DNA from: Pseudomonas pseudonitroreducens
GTDB lineage: Bacteria; Pseudomonadota; Gammaproteobacteria; Pseudomonadales; Pseudomonadaceae
Direction: 5' to 3'
Length of the DNA stretch: 64,000 nt
NCBI RefSeq assembly: GCF_021603645.1
Contig: NZ_BQHJ01000004.1
Location: 248,001 to 312,000, forward strand
Shown: in pieces, positions 1 through 7,982 of the stretch
Layout: each line of letters opens with the position of its first letter
How positions within the stretch are numbered: the stretch's first letter is position 1
The notes under the pieces: model-generated
Told to the model about the DNA's origin: nothing
What the model saw: only the letters and a program-made list of their open reading frames with translations
The model's database searches: none
Position numbers and translations under genes: made by a program

Positions 1-2
1 AG

Positions 3-368
3 GTCATCAAGTACTGGTTTTCCATCTCCGACGAGGAGCAGCACTACCGCTTCCTCAGCCGCATCCACGACCCGCTCAAGCAGTGGAAGCTCAGCCCCAT
101 GGACCTGGAGTCGCGCCGACGCTGGGAGTCCTACACCAAGGCCAAGGAAGTGATGCTCGAGCGCACGCACATCCCCGAGGCGCCCTGGTGGATCGTCCAG
201 GCCGATGACAAGAAGCGTGCGCGGCTGAATTGCATCAGCCACCTGCTGAGCCAGATTCCCTACCAGGAAGTGCAGCAACCCCCCGTCAGCCTGCCCGAGC
301 GGCAGCGCCATGAGGGTTACCGCCGGCACCCCACGCCGCTGGAATTGCAGGTGCCGGAAGTCTACTGA
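3..368 (+). CDS. ppk2: Polyphosphate kinase 2 (PPK2), C-terminal part
   Basis: The 3' end of a gene that begins before the window; the frame is open from base 3. PPK2 enzymes transfer phosphate between polyphosphate and nucleotides in the cytoplasm. The visible residues VIKYWFSIS, then HDPLKQWKLSPMDL, then APWWIVQADDKKRARLN match the conserved C-terminal third of the family, including the Lys/Arg-rich stretch after the substrate-proximal Trp-Trp. The tail after YQEV (about 30 residues, proline-rich) is a short species-specific extension. The first internal Met (base 99) is not the start, because conserved sequence precedes it. The family call is firm; the subclass (ADP- or AMP-preferring) cannot be told from this fragment. 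Confidence 0.85.
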   Translation, partial: VIKYWFSISDEEQHYRFLSRIHDPLKQWKLSPMDLESRRRWESYTKAKEVMLERTHIPEAPWWIVQADDKKRARLNCISHLLSQIPYQEVQQPPVSLPERQRHEGYRRHPTPLELQVPEVY

Positions 369-530
369 GCGCAAGCGCAGGATGGCGCCGAGCACAGCGA
401 TACCCGTCTATCCGGTGCACGGGCAGCATGAGAATCGCGTTGGCCCCACCCATCCTGCGGGTGTCCGGCCTCGTTGCAGGAACTGGTCATGCCCGCGATC
501 TGCACGCGGCGCGCTCGCGCCGAGAACACC

Positions 531-1769
531 TCACTTCGCCAGACTGCGCACCGTATAGCGACCGGCCGTAATGGCCTCGCAGAGGAAGTACGGCAGAAAC
601 TCGTCCCAATGCCCCCTGGCCACCGGTGATTCGTAACGGCAGAGCAGCGAGCCCTGGTCATCGAACAGGCCCCAGGGCTGCAACTCGCCATCCTTCAACT
701 GGCTGCGCACCTTGATGCCCTGGTAGCTGGCATTGCAGCCCACATGGAACGACTCCGTCCGCCAGCGCACCGGCTCGTGCGGCGGGAAGGGCTGCGCATC
801 GAGGAAGCCGAACAGGTCATCGTGGCTCAGCAGGCTCTGGCGGATGGTCGACCACAGGCTGCGCCGCAGGAAGTACTGGTCGGCGAAGCGCTGGTGTGCT
901 TCTTCCTCTTTCAGGTACTGGGCGATCAACTCGCGGATGCCCGGCAGGTTCGGGTTGTGGCAGCCGGCCCACATACCCGCCAGCAGCAGCTCGGTGTGGC
1001 TGAAGTAATCGCGCATATGGTGATACCAGAAGCCGCTCTCAAGCCAGGCTTGCACCGCTGCGCGGTCGCGTTCGGAAAGCAGCGCATCGGCGTCGCGTAC
1101 CTGGAAGCGCGCTACGTCGCTGTCCGCCATCACCAGGAAGCGCCACATGGTCGGCGGGACCGCCGTGCGCGTCGCCTCGTCCACCTGCACTACCTGTGCG
1201 CCGGCCTCGCGCAGGCGGGCCTGTACCGCAGCCGGTACCGAGTCGTCCACGTAGAAGCGGCAGCGCCATTGGGGGAACAGATCACGCGCGGCCACCACGT
1301 TCTCCAGCGCGCTCTCGCAATAGCGCGGGCGCGCGCCGAACAGCGAGAAGACGATCAGGTTGCGCTCCGGGTGCGCACCATCGAATGCCGGGGGTGGGGC
1401 ATCGGGCAGCGGGTAGGCGGGGAACTGGCTGTACTTGCGGTCCGCCACGCTCAGCGACAGGTTGCCGTAGCGGCGTACCAGATCGTCGCGCTTCAGCCAG
1501 CCGCAGGCCTCGGTCAGCCCATCCAGCGCGGTGCCGGGCATCTTGTCCTCCCCCAGGGTGTGCAGCAGCTTGAGGTAGGTCTTGTAGGCCTGTTCGTAGT
1601 CCTTGGTCCGCATCAGGCACAGGGCGTAGTCCGCCAGCAAAGTGGGATTCTTCGGCGAGATTTGCAGCGCCTGGCGCGCCGCATCGCGGCCCTGGCGATA
1701 ATTGCCCGCCGCCAGGGCGGCGCGGAAGGTGGCGGCCAGCTTGTTGAACTTCTTCTCGACGGCAGACAT
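531..1769 (-). CDS. TPR-containing protein with a glycosyltransferase-like C-terminal domain
   Basis: 412-residue protein of unproven function. The start is placed at 1769 (MSAVEKKFNKL) because a GGAGAG Shine-Dalgarno sits about 8 bases upstream; a longer ORF to 1853 adds an unconserved-looking leader. Residues about 10-110 form helical TPR-like repeats (GNYRQGRDAARQALQISPKN, then a second repeat at DYALCLMRTKDYEQAYKTYL). The remainder starts as a nucleotide-sugar-transferase-like fold, with NLIVFSLFGARPRYCESAL then WRCRFYVDDSVP, and MADSDVARF resembling a DxD-type site. This suggests handling of glycans or surface polysaccharide, but that is inference. It stands alone, convergent with the PPK2 gene. 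Confidence 0.65.
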   Translation of the reverse strand: MSAVEKKFNKLAATFRAALAAGNYRQGRDAARQALQISPKNPTLLADYALCLMRTKDYEQAYKTYLKLLHTLGEDKMPGTALDGLTEACGWLKRDDLVRRYGNLSLSVADRKYSQFPAYPLPDAPPPAFDGAHPERNLIVFSLFGARPRYCESALENVVAARDLFPQWRCRFYVDDSVPAAVQARLREAGAQVVQVDEATRTAVPPTMWRFLVMADSDVARFQVRDADALLSERDRAAVQAWLESGFWYHHMRDYFSHTELLLAGMWAGCHNPNLPGIRELIAQYLKEEEAHQRFADQYFLRRSLWSTIRQSLLSHDDLFGFLDAQPFPPHEPVRWRTESFHVGCNASYQGIKVRSQLKDGELQPWGLFDDQGSLLCRYESPVARGHWDEFLPYFLCEAITAGRYTVRSLAK

Positions 1770-2028
1770 GCAGGGGCTCTCCAGGGCAGGTGGGCGGCGG
1801 TGGTTCCTGCACGGGATGAGCAGCTCGCACGCCTTCGATCGCATGGAGCGCAAGGCTAGGGAGCCGGGAGAGAGGGCTCTATCGGAAAATTCCCGCGTAT
1901 GGCGGCGATAAGTATGAAGTCTCTCCCGTCCCGCCTGCCGCCTCTCCCTAGCGGCGATATCGGTACGCCACTATTCTTTCGCCCGCAGGGAAGCCATCAG
2001 GCCCCGGATTCTTTCAGCGGGTGATCGA

Positions 2029-2742
2029 ATGAAGCGCATCGGACTGGCGAGCCTGCTCGCCGTGCAGGTCAGTACAGCGTGCCTGGCCGGCGAGTTCGCC
2101 AGGACGGACAAGGGTTGCCAGGTGCAGGACTGGAACAGCCAGCGCGCCAACCCGAGCTACATCTGGTCCGGCCAGTGCACCGGAGGCTTCGCCGACGGCA
2201 AGGGCATCCTTCTGTCGCTGGTGGATGGGCAGGTGTTCTCCACCACCGAAGGCACCATGCGCAAGGGCAGCTTCAACGGCCCGGCGGTGATCCAGTGGGC
2301 CAAAGGCGATCGCTATGAAGGCGAGTTGCAGAACGGCGCGCTCAGCGGTCACGGCAAGTACCGCTACCCCGATGGCACCACCACCAGCGGCGTGTTCAAC
2401 AACAGCCAACTGGTGCAGGCCGACGCTCCCGCCGCGTCAGCCGTCGCCGGCCAGGGTGCCGATGGCGCGGCGGTTTCCGCCGAAGTCGCGGCGGTCGACC
2501 TCTCCGGCGGCTGCCAGGCCGCGCAGCAGAAGGGCCAGGCCTACATGGAGCGGCTCGGCCAGGAGGCCAATAACCAGGACCTCGGCATCTGTGGTTCGGC
2601 GAAGGCGATGCACAAGGTGGGCGAGATGACCGTGCGCGTCGCCGAGCTCTGCCACGAAATCCCCACCTGGACGCAATTGCGCGACGAAGGCCAGCGCATC
2701 ATCCGTGAAAGCCAGCAGACCATGGACGGCTCCTGCGGCTGA
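2029..2742 (+). CDS. Secreted MORN-repeat protein
   Basis: 237-residue hypothetical protein. It begins with a signal peptide (MKRIGLASLLAVQVSTACLA, cleavage near residue 20), so it is probably periplasmic. Residues about 45-125 hold MORN-type repeats: CTGGFADGKGILL, MRKGSFNGPAVI, GDRYEGELQNGALSGHGKY, GTTTSGVF. These beta-hairpin units are usually structural or membrane-associated. The C-terminal half has several cysteines (SGGCQAAQ, DLGICG, AELCHE, DGSCG) that could form disulfides. It is monocistronic and ends before a strong hairpin terminator. No specific biochemical role can be assigned. Confidence 0.7.
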   Translation: MKRIGLASLLAVQVSTACLAGEFARTDKGCQVQDWNSQRANPSYIWSGQCTGGFADGKGILLSLVDGQVFSTTEGTMRKGSFNGPAVIQWAKGDRYEGELQNGALSGHGKYRYPDGTTTSGVFNNSQLVQADAPAASAVAGQGADGAAVSAEVAAVDLSGGCQAAQQKGQAYMERLGQEANNQDLGICGSAKAMHKVGEMTVRVAELCHEIPTWTQLRDEGQRIIRESQQTMDGSCG

Positions 2743-2808
2743 GCGCAGCAGAACGGCGTGGCGTATCGCGATACCACTCCCGCCTTCGCCAGACGGATCG
2801 GTTTGGGC

Positions 2809-2833
2809 TGTAGGAGCGCGCTTGCCCGCGAAC
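2809..2833. repeat. Degenerate REP palindrome
   Basis: Single degenerate copy of the Pseudomonas REP (TGTAGGAGCGCGCTTGCCCG), between the MORN gene and its terminator. Confidence 0.6.
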
Positions 2834-2854
2834 CCGAACCGACCCTGGGGTTGC

Positions 2855-2894
2855 CCCAAGCAAAAGCCGCCCGGAAGGGCGGCTTTTGCTTGGG
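2855..2894. terminator. Bidirectional intrinsic terminator
   Basis: An 18-bp perfect stem with a GGAA loop (left arm begins CCCAAGCAAAAGCC). A/T runs on both sides let it terminate the MORN gene from the left and the small membrane peptide operon from the right. Confidence 0.85.
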
Positions 2895-2910
2895 CGCCAT
2901 CGGGCCGCAA

Positions 2911-2985
2911 TCAGTGCCAGAACAGCGCGATCAGGATGATGATCGGGATTGGAACGCCGAGGAAATACAGAAGGATCGAGCGCAT
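2911..2985 (-). CDS. 24-residue single-span membrane peptide
   Basis: The reading frame MRSILLYFLGVPIPIIILIA followed by LFWH and a stop is preceded by GGAGG about 6 bases before the ATG, a strong ribosome site. Almost the whole peptide is one hydrophobic segment interrupted by a PIP turn. It lies 13 bases downstream of the larger membrane-protein gene (2999-3916), so the two are probably co-transcribed and share the terminator at 2855. Peptides of this type are common but uncharacterised in Pseudomonas. Too short for standard gene callers. Confidence 0.7.
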   Translation of the reverse strand: MRSILLYFLGVPIPIIILIALFWH

Positions 2986-2998
2986 GGTGTGCCTCCGG

Positions 2999-3916
2999 TC
3001 AGTGGGCAGAACGGGATTGCGTGGAGTGCAGGGTGCGGGTATTGGTCAGCAGCACCACCGCATCGCGGCGACGGCCGCCGTGGATGGCCAGGAAGCTGGC
3101 GAAGAAGGCGCCGCAGAGCAGGGCGACGAACATCCATAGCGCCGAGGCGGCGGCCACCTTGCGGGCGGTATCGGCTGCTTGCTGTGCTTTCAGCTTGGCC
3201 TGCTGCGCCGCGGCGAACACCTGGTCGATGCGCTGCTCGGCTTCCGCCTGGCTGATCTCCGTGCGCTGGGCCACCACGCGGGCCAGATAGCTGCGATCGT
3301 CCGCGCTCAGCTGCCCGTCGGCCAGGCCGCGCAGGAAAATGCGCGTGGCGATGGCATGGGCGGCGTCGTCACTGACAGCCACCGGGCGGTTATCGCGGAA
3401 CAGCATGTCGATGAAGTACGCCGAGCCAGCGTCCGTGCGGCTGGCGCTGGCGTTCGAACCCGCGGCAGCGGCGGCGGTGGTTGCCGCAGAAGCCCCGGCC
3501 TGCAGGCCACCGCCGACGATATTGCTCACCGAGCCCACCACCAGCGTGGCGGTCACCAGCGTCGCCACGGCCCAGGCGAGGAAGCCGTGGGCAGTGTCGC
3601 GGAAGTACACCTCATCGTCATGCAGCGTCGCCCAGCGCGCCCGCAGGCGCCCGGCGATATAACCGCCCAGGCCCGAGGCCAGGACCTGCGTCAGCATCAG
3701 CCAGACGATGGTGGAAACGCCTATTTGCTTGAGCGTCGCGCCATCGCCCGGCCAGGGCGAAACCGCGGAAAAGCCCAGGCCGAAACCCAGGATGATCAGG
3801 ATCAGGGACAGCGCCGCCGCCCCGGCGGCTCCGGCGAACACCGCCGCCCAGGACACTCCCGAGTGATCGGAGGTGTCCACGGCGGCAGTGGCGTAGGCAT
3901 CGGTCGTTGTAATCAT
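2999..3916 (-). CDS. Multi-pass inner-membrane protein, unknown function
   Basis: 305 residues. Hydrophobic segments lie at about 22-48 (WAAVFAGAAGAAALSLILII), 66-88, 112-135 and near the C-terminus (ASALWMFVALLCGAFFASFL). The central stretch after the third span is Ala/Gly-rich and then charged and helical (SQAEAEQRIDQVFAAAQQAK), suggesting a coiled cytoplasmic or periplasmic arm. The N-terminal GVSWAAVFAGAAGAAALSLI pattern occurs in proteins often mislabelled 'PhnA-like' in alphaproteobacteria; nothing here supports phosphonate metabolism. It is followed by the 24-residue membrane peptide in the same orientation. Confidence 0.6.
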   Translation of the reverse strand: MITTTDAYATAAVDTSDHSGVSWAAVFAGAAGAAALSLILIILGFGLGFSAVSPWPGDGATLKQIGVSTIVWLMLTQVLASGLGGYIAGRLRARWATLHDDEVYFRDTAHGFLAWAVATLVTATLVVGSVSNIVGGGLQAGASAATTAAAAAGSNASASRTDAGSAYFIDMLFRDNRPVAVSDDAAHAIATRIFLRGLADGQLSADDRSYLARVVAQRTEISQAEAEQRIDQVFAAAQQAKLKAQQAADTARKVAAASALWMFVALLCGAFFASFLAIHGGRRRDAVVLLTNTRTLHSTQSRSAH

Positions 3917-4151
3917 TGTTGGCTGCTCCGTGTCAGAGAGGTGGAAACCTCAATCACTTCAGTGCAGCGGTTGTGCCAGTTGTAACAAAATAATAAGTTC
4001 TGGATTATCAATGGCTTGAAAATCGGCATCGGCTGCCGGTCATGCAGATTGCAGGATAGGCCCGGCGCGGCGCCGCAGATTGCAAGCTCGGGGAGCGGCG
4101 TGGCTTATAGTTTCCGCACGCCTTCAATCCACCTGACCGCACAGGGCGACC

Positions 4152-4709
4152 ATGACCTTCGAACCCACCAGCCTGTTATGGGGCGCCCCCTTGCTGATGC
4201 TGCTGGGTGGCTACGGGCTGATCCGCTGCATCGGTCGGTTGCGTCGCATCATCTTCCCCGACGTGCGCCAGCGCTGGGCCGACGCCACGCGCCCGCAAAC
4301 GGTCGCCTTGCCCCGCGCCGGGCGCTACGTCATCAACATCGTCTTCCCGGCTTTCACCGTGGTCACCGGCAGCGCCTATTTCTCCGCCGACTTCGCCATC
4401 ACCGCGTGCGCCACCGGCCAGCTTGTGCCGTACCAGCGCTACAGCCGCTTCAAGCTGTTCAGCGTGCGGCGCAGCGACATGGGCGGCAACTCCAGCAACC
4501 CCCTGGGCGAGTTCAACTGCAGCGAGCCCGGCGACTACCAGGTCACCTGCCTGACCCCGGAACACATCCGCCCCGGCTTCCAACTGGAAGTCTCGCCCTA
4601 CGTCTCGCCAGTCACCTTCGTCCCGCTGATCCTCGGCACCATCCTTTCGGCCGCGATGACCATCGGCGGACTGGTTTTCAGCGTCCTCAAACTGACTGGC
4701 CGGCTCTGA
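4152..4709 (+). CDS. Membrane protein, two predicted spans, unknown function
   Basis: 185 residues. One hydrophobic segment lies at about 8-26 (LLWGAPLLMLLGGYGLIRCI) and a second at about 155-180 (TFVPLILGTILSAAMTIGG). The ~120 residues between are soluble, beta-rich and contain three cysteines, probably in the periplasm. It is not recognised as a named family. It stands alone ahead of the tandem repeat region. Upstream (3917-4151) no gene is apparent. Confidence 0.55.
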   Translation: MTFEPTSLLWGAPLLMLLGGYGLIRCIGRLRRIIFPDVRQRWADATRPQTVALPRAGRYVINIVFPAFTVVTGSAYFSADFAITACATGQLVPYQRYSRFKLFSVRRSDMGGNSSNPLGEFNCSEPGDYQVTCLTPEHIRPGFQLEVSPYVSPVTFVPLILGTILSAAMTIGGLVFSVLKLTGRL

Positions 4710-4744
4710 ATTCGCCTTGCATCGAGGCCGCGCCTTGGCCGCCC

Positions 4745-5275
4745 CGTAGGATGGCGTGGAGCGAAGCGATACCCATCACTCACCCGCCACCTCAGCCGAT
4801 GGGTATCGCAAGCTCCACCCATCCTACGAGCATCGCTCCCTGCAGGAGCGAGGGGGACGCCATCGTTATTGCTCGCGAACCGCTTGCCGCCACTCCGAGC
4901 GGCGGATAACGCGTGCCGCGTTATGCGCCCTACGTCCTCGCCGGCGGGCTCTGCATTCACCGTACATCGGGGTAACGCCTTGCTGCTGCGTAGGATGGCG
5001 TGGAGCGAAGCGATACCCATCGTTCACCCGCCACCACAGCCGATGGGTATCGCAAGCTCCACCCATCCTACGAACAACGCCTCCCTGCAGGAGCGAGGGG
5101 GACGCCATCGTTATTGCTCGCGAACCGCTTGCCGCCAGTCCGAGCGGCGGATAACGCGTGCCGCGTTATGCGCCCCACGCCCTCGCCGGCGGGCTCTGCC
5201 TTCACCGTAAGGGGGTAACGCCTTGCAGCTGCGTAGGATGGCGTGGAGCGAAGCGATACCCATCGCTCACCCGCC
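4745..5275. repeat. Tandem duplication of a 244-bp REP cluster (2 copies plus a partial third)
   Basis: The sequence CGTAGGATGGCGTGGAGCGA recurs at 4745, 4989 and 5232, so the period is 244 then 243 bp; the third copy stops after about 45 bp. Each unit contains a hairpin (GATGGCGTGGAGCGAAGCGA against its imperfect inverted copy ending CACCCATCCTAC), a broken GCTCGCGAACCG REP, and a GGCGGATAACGCGTGCCGCG palindrome. No gene is seen from 4710 to 5306; ORFs here are translated repeats. Confidence 0.9.
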
Positions 5276-5306
5276 GCCGCGATTGGTGAATTAAATAATG
5301 TCCAAG

Positions 5307-6377
5307 TTACTGTGTCGGATTGATATAGGTATATCCCACATAGGTATCTGATTTCGCAAAAGTTGACATATGTCCTGGGTATTGGTTTCGATCGTGAATA
5401 TGTAGTGTCTCATTACTTTTCGGAAGTCGGTCAACCGAATTTACCAAGCCTTGTATTTCTGCGTTGAAGTTCACTTCTGCCTTGCGCCCAACATAACCAT
5501 GACGCGATTCGGCGATCAGGCGGAGAGCCAGTGCCGTATTCACTTCCTTGTTGAGAAAATTGTCATCACCTTTGCCGGGTTTGCAGTAAATAGCTGAGCC
5601 TCCGTACTGGCTAGCCTTGTGACTACTATGTTCCCAGAGTACCGCCTCTGCCCAGGTGTACCACGAGTCCACCACGATCAGGCCCAGTGGATTGGCTGCG
5701 CGTTGGTCGTGATCTCCTATCGTGCAGAAGAAGTGCTTGATATCCGCTTCATAGACATAGCAGACCTGGTCTGTCGCCGGCAGCAGGTGCCGTAAAAGAG
5801 CATACGTCAGGGATGCATACTCCTGGCACATCCCCTTGCGCCCCTCAACGGACAGCGAGCCCATGACTACATTGGGTCGGTGCGCCGGATTGCTTGGGTC
5901 GTACGTCCTTCGTATCTGACCATTCTGGACACGTTGCTCATGTCGCTGGCGCGCAGCCTGGGTTCGATTGGTATTGCTGCGGCCATATAAATAATTTCGG
6001 ACTTCTATGACTTGATAAAAGACCTGCATGTCGCCGAGAACATCAACGGTCAGCTTGTCAATATTATTAAGCCTGCCTCGGCGGTTCAGCGGCGTATTAC
6101 CCAGCAGTGCTTGAACAACTGCAATAACTCGATTTGCAAGCGTTATGCGATCAAAGAGTGCTTTGTCCTGCAGTGGTACGGGCATATCCAGTTCCTTGGA
6201 AAAGATATCCACCTGGTAGCACCGGGAAATAGACAACTGCCAGCGCTTCGTTTTCAACTCCGGGAAGTCTAGGCCATGTTGCTCTTTCGGAAAGAGCGCT
6301 CCGGGCAAGGTGCAGGCCAGCAGCTTTGCAGGGCGTATAACCGTTCGCTGTAGTACGCCCTGCACCGCGCTAGTCAT
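5307..6377 (-). CDS. Transglutaminase-like Cys/His/Asp protein, possible effector
   Basis: About 356 residues, unrecognised by name. Counting from the Met at 6377, Cys184 (GRKGMCQEYASLTYALL), His215 (ADIKHFFCTIGD) and Asp237 (LGLIVVDSWYTW) occur in the order and rough spacing of the transglutaminase/papain-like catalytic triad: a helix starting at the Cys, then two strands carrying His and Asp. Such folds act as proteases, deamidases or cross-linking enzymes and are common in secreted effectors. No signal peptide is obvious. The region is visibly AT-richer than flanking housekeeping genes. Start uncertain: an upstream in-frame codon at 6464 would overlap the BRO-N gene, and neither has a strong ribosome site. 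Confidence 0.6.
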   Translation of the reverse strand: MTSAVQGVLQRTVIRPAKLLACTLPGALFPKEQHGLDFPELKTKRWQLSISRCYQVDIFSKELDMPVPLQDKALFDRITLANRVIAVVQALLGNTPLNRRGRLNNIDKLTVDVLGDMQVFYQVIEVRNYLYGRSNTNRTQAARQRHEQRVQNGQIRRTYDPSNPAHRPNVVMGSLSVEGRKGMCQEYASLTYALLRHLLPATDQVCYVYEADIKHFFCTIGDHDQRAANPLGLIVVDSWYTWAEAVLWEHSSHKASQYGGSAIYCKPGKGDDNFLNKEVNTALALRLIAESRHGYVGRKAEVNFNAEIQGLVNSVDRLPKSNETLHIHDRNQYPGHMSTFAKSDTYVGYTYINPTQ

Positions 6378-6439
6378 TGCCGAGTTCGACGCGGCCTTTG
6401 GCCTCAGGCCAATGCGTATAGCGTCGAGCCTTATACGCC

Positions 6440-6946
6440 TTACATCCGCAACCGCTTCGCCCAACCGCGCCAGCCGGTGCGCCCGGCAATCGGCGAGCGC
6501 CCACCGAGTACGCGCGGCAGATCGCTGAAGCTCACCCAGAGATTATCCTGCCACTCCAGCACCCGCAGGCATTGCCGCTCGAACTGCAACTGCACATAGC
6601 GCGGGCCGCTGGCCCTGAACTGGCTGCGCACCTGCGGCACCACCGTACCGCTGATCCAGCGCCGCAGCGAACCGTAGTCCGGCACATTGAACAGCACCAG
6701 CGCCTGGTACACGGCGGATTCGCTGATCAGCACCTGGTCGAGTTCCAGGCCGTCCTCGGTCAGCAGCCGTTCCTGGCGAATCTGGTCGTCGGCCATGCGC
6801 ATGGCCAGGCGGTCTTCGTAGTGGTAACCGGTCACGCGGCAGAAGTCGGGGAGGAGGAACCAGACCTGATCGTCGATCAGCAGGGCGCGCAGGGTGCGGC
6901 GGTTGCGGAGGAAGGGGAGTGGGGTGGGTAAGGATAGATCGTCCAT
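6440..6946 (-). CDS. BRO-N domain protein (phage antirepressor type)
   Basis: 168 residues. The N-terminal ~115 residues match the BRO-N fold found in phage antirepressors: NRRTLRALLIDDQVWFLLPD, then FCRVTGY, then a middle segment ISESAVYQALVLFNVPDYGS and LRRWISGTVVPQVR. The last 40 residues have an arginine-rich tail (VLGGRSPIAGRTGWRGWAKR). BRO-N proteins bind DNA and typically antagonise a repressor. A C4-like antisense RNA lies upstream on the same strand, which is the usual phage arrangement for ant genes. No integrase or structural phage gene is nearby, so this is probably a prophage-derived regulatory remnant. Confidence 0.75.
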   Translation of the reverse strand: MDDLSLPTPLPFLRNRRTLRALLIDDQVWFLLPDFCRVTGYHYEDRLAMRMADDQIRQERLLTEDGLELDQVLISESAVYQALVLFNVPDYGSLRRWISGTVVPQVRSQFRASGPRYVQLQFERQCLRVLEWQDNLWVSFSDLPRVLGGRSPIAGRTGWRGWAKRLRM

Positions 6947-7010
6947 GGAGAGAGTCCTTTACTGGTCAGTAGGACCGCCCCCTCCGCTGCTAAACAGAAT
7001 GGAGGCGGAA

Positions 7011-7071
7011 CCGCATCGGGTTAGCAGACCGGGACCAGAGGACCGGCAGACCCGAAGGTCTCCCAATGCGG
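7011..7071 (-). ncRNA. C4-like antisense RNA upstream of the BRO-N gene
   Basis: Read on the minus strand, the element is closed by CCGCAT pairing with ATGCGG. It contains a perfect hairpin AGACC-TTCG-GGTCT and a GGTC/CCGG-rich second arm, then the single-stranded CTGCTAA. That last motif is complementary to TTTAGCAG, which occurs before the element (minus strand, plus positions 7148-7154) and after it (6987-6993), next to a GGAGG on the way to the BRO-N start. C4 RNAs of phages P1/P7 work this way: short antisense segments pair with the leader of the antirepressor gene. Location and structure fit; a covariance-model search would settle it. Confidence 0.65.
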
Positions 7072-7245
7072 CCCACCGTAAAGGCAAATTCCGGGCGAAT
7101 TCCATCGCCGAAAATCGCTAGGCGTTTCCGCATTCTGATCGTTCGGGCTGCTAAACCCGGCCCGTTTGGGCGCGGGCAGATTAGTAACTTAAACTCTTAA
7201 GGTCAAGCCATTGAAATAAATTGCCGTAGCGCTAGTATTCTGTAA

Positions 7246-7974
7246 TCAGGTCTTTGGCGAAACTAATGCGAAGCTCAAGAGCTCTATGTAGTCGCCTTCG
7301 AGCCAAGTGTAGTTACCTTCCACACCTTTCGATCTTGCTATTCGTCCAAGTCCTTCAATTGCATTGGATATGGTGCCGTGTATTTCGCTGATGTTCTCTA
7401 GTGTTAATTCTGCTAGTGCGTTTTCGTGGATGACTTCGTTTCTTATATCCTGGATTTCAGCAATTCTTGATATAAGGTCATCGTTAAAAGGGCTGTCGCA
7501 CAGCTGTCCAGCTTGTAAAAGGCATTTGGAGTACTTTCCTCTAGAGGCTATTCCTGCAGATTTTTCGGCTTGATCATACATTAAGGATTCTAAGCTTTTT
7601 GCGCTGGTGATTTCTGAGAATTTTATCATCCCCTTGTTTTTTTCTTCGCCCACGTAATTGGTCATGAATTTCGGGTGGGTGAAGAATACGCTATGGAAAA
7701 AATCCTTCATTGCCACTTCTAGTGTGGTACACATTCCTACCAGTGTTTGAGATGCAAAATGTGTGGTCAACCCTTGGATGTCATTTACTATGCTATTCCT
7801 TAGGTTTTCTTCAGTGCCTTCCTCGTGAAGCGATGGTTCTATCGCGAAGTATTCTAGTGAATTTCTATGGGCTGCTAATGCTTCTGAATTGTTTATTAGC
7901 TCGTGAAGATTCATGAACTTTGTGTAGTGATCGAGCAATTTCGATTGCCAGTTGTCTAAGAGGAATTTTTTCAT
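7246..7974 (-). CDS. HEPN-domain protein, putative RNase
   Basis: 242 residues, mostly alpha-helical. The sequence DIRNEVIHENAL carries R178 and H183 as an R-x4-H motif, the catalytic signature of HEPN ribonucleases found in toxins, CRISPR effectors and abortive-infection proteins. The first ~110 residues (including FASQTLVGMCTTLEVAMKDF) form the other helices of the bundle. It begins 8 bases after the stop of the Ntn-hydrolase gene, with no good Shine-Dalgarno, so translation is probably coupled. Codon use is AT-rich compared with the chromosome. Cellular target unknown; an RNase role is inferred from the motif only. Confidence 0.6.
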   Translation of the reverse strand: MKKFLLDNWQSKLLDHYTKFMNLHELINNSEALAAHRNSLEYFAIEPSLHEEGTEENLRNSIVNDIQGLTTHFASQTLVGMCTTLEVAMKDFFHSVFFTHPKFMTNYVGEEKNKGMIKFSEITSAKSLESLMYDQAEKSAGIASRGKYSKCLLQAGQLCDSPFNDDLISRIAEIQDIRNEVIHENALAELTLENISEIHGTISNAIEGLGRIARSKGVEGNYTWLEGDYIELLSFALVSPKT

Positions 7975-7982
7975 GGTTCTAT

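Noticed and set aside
744-1859. Long plus-strand ORF (371 codons)
   Set aside because: Antisense of the TPR protein gene; composition is typical of high-GC shadow frames and no domain is seen.
4016-4909. 297-codon plus-strand ORF
   Set aside because: Overlaps the membrane-protein gene in another frame and runs into the REP duplication.
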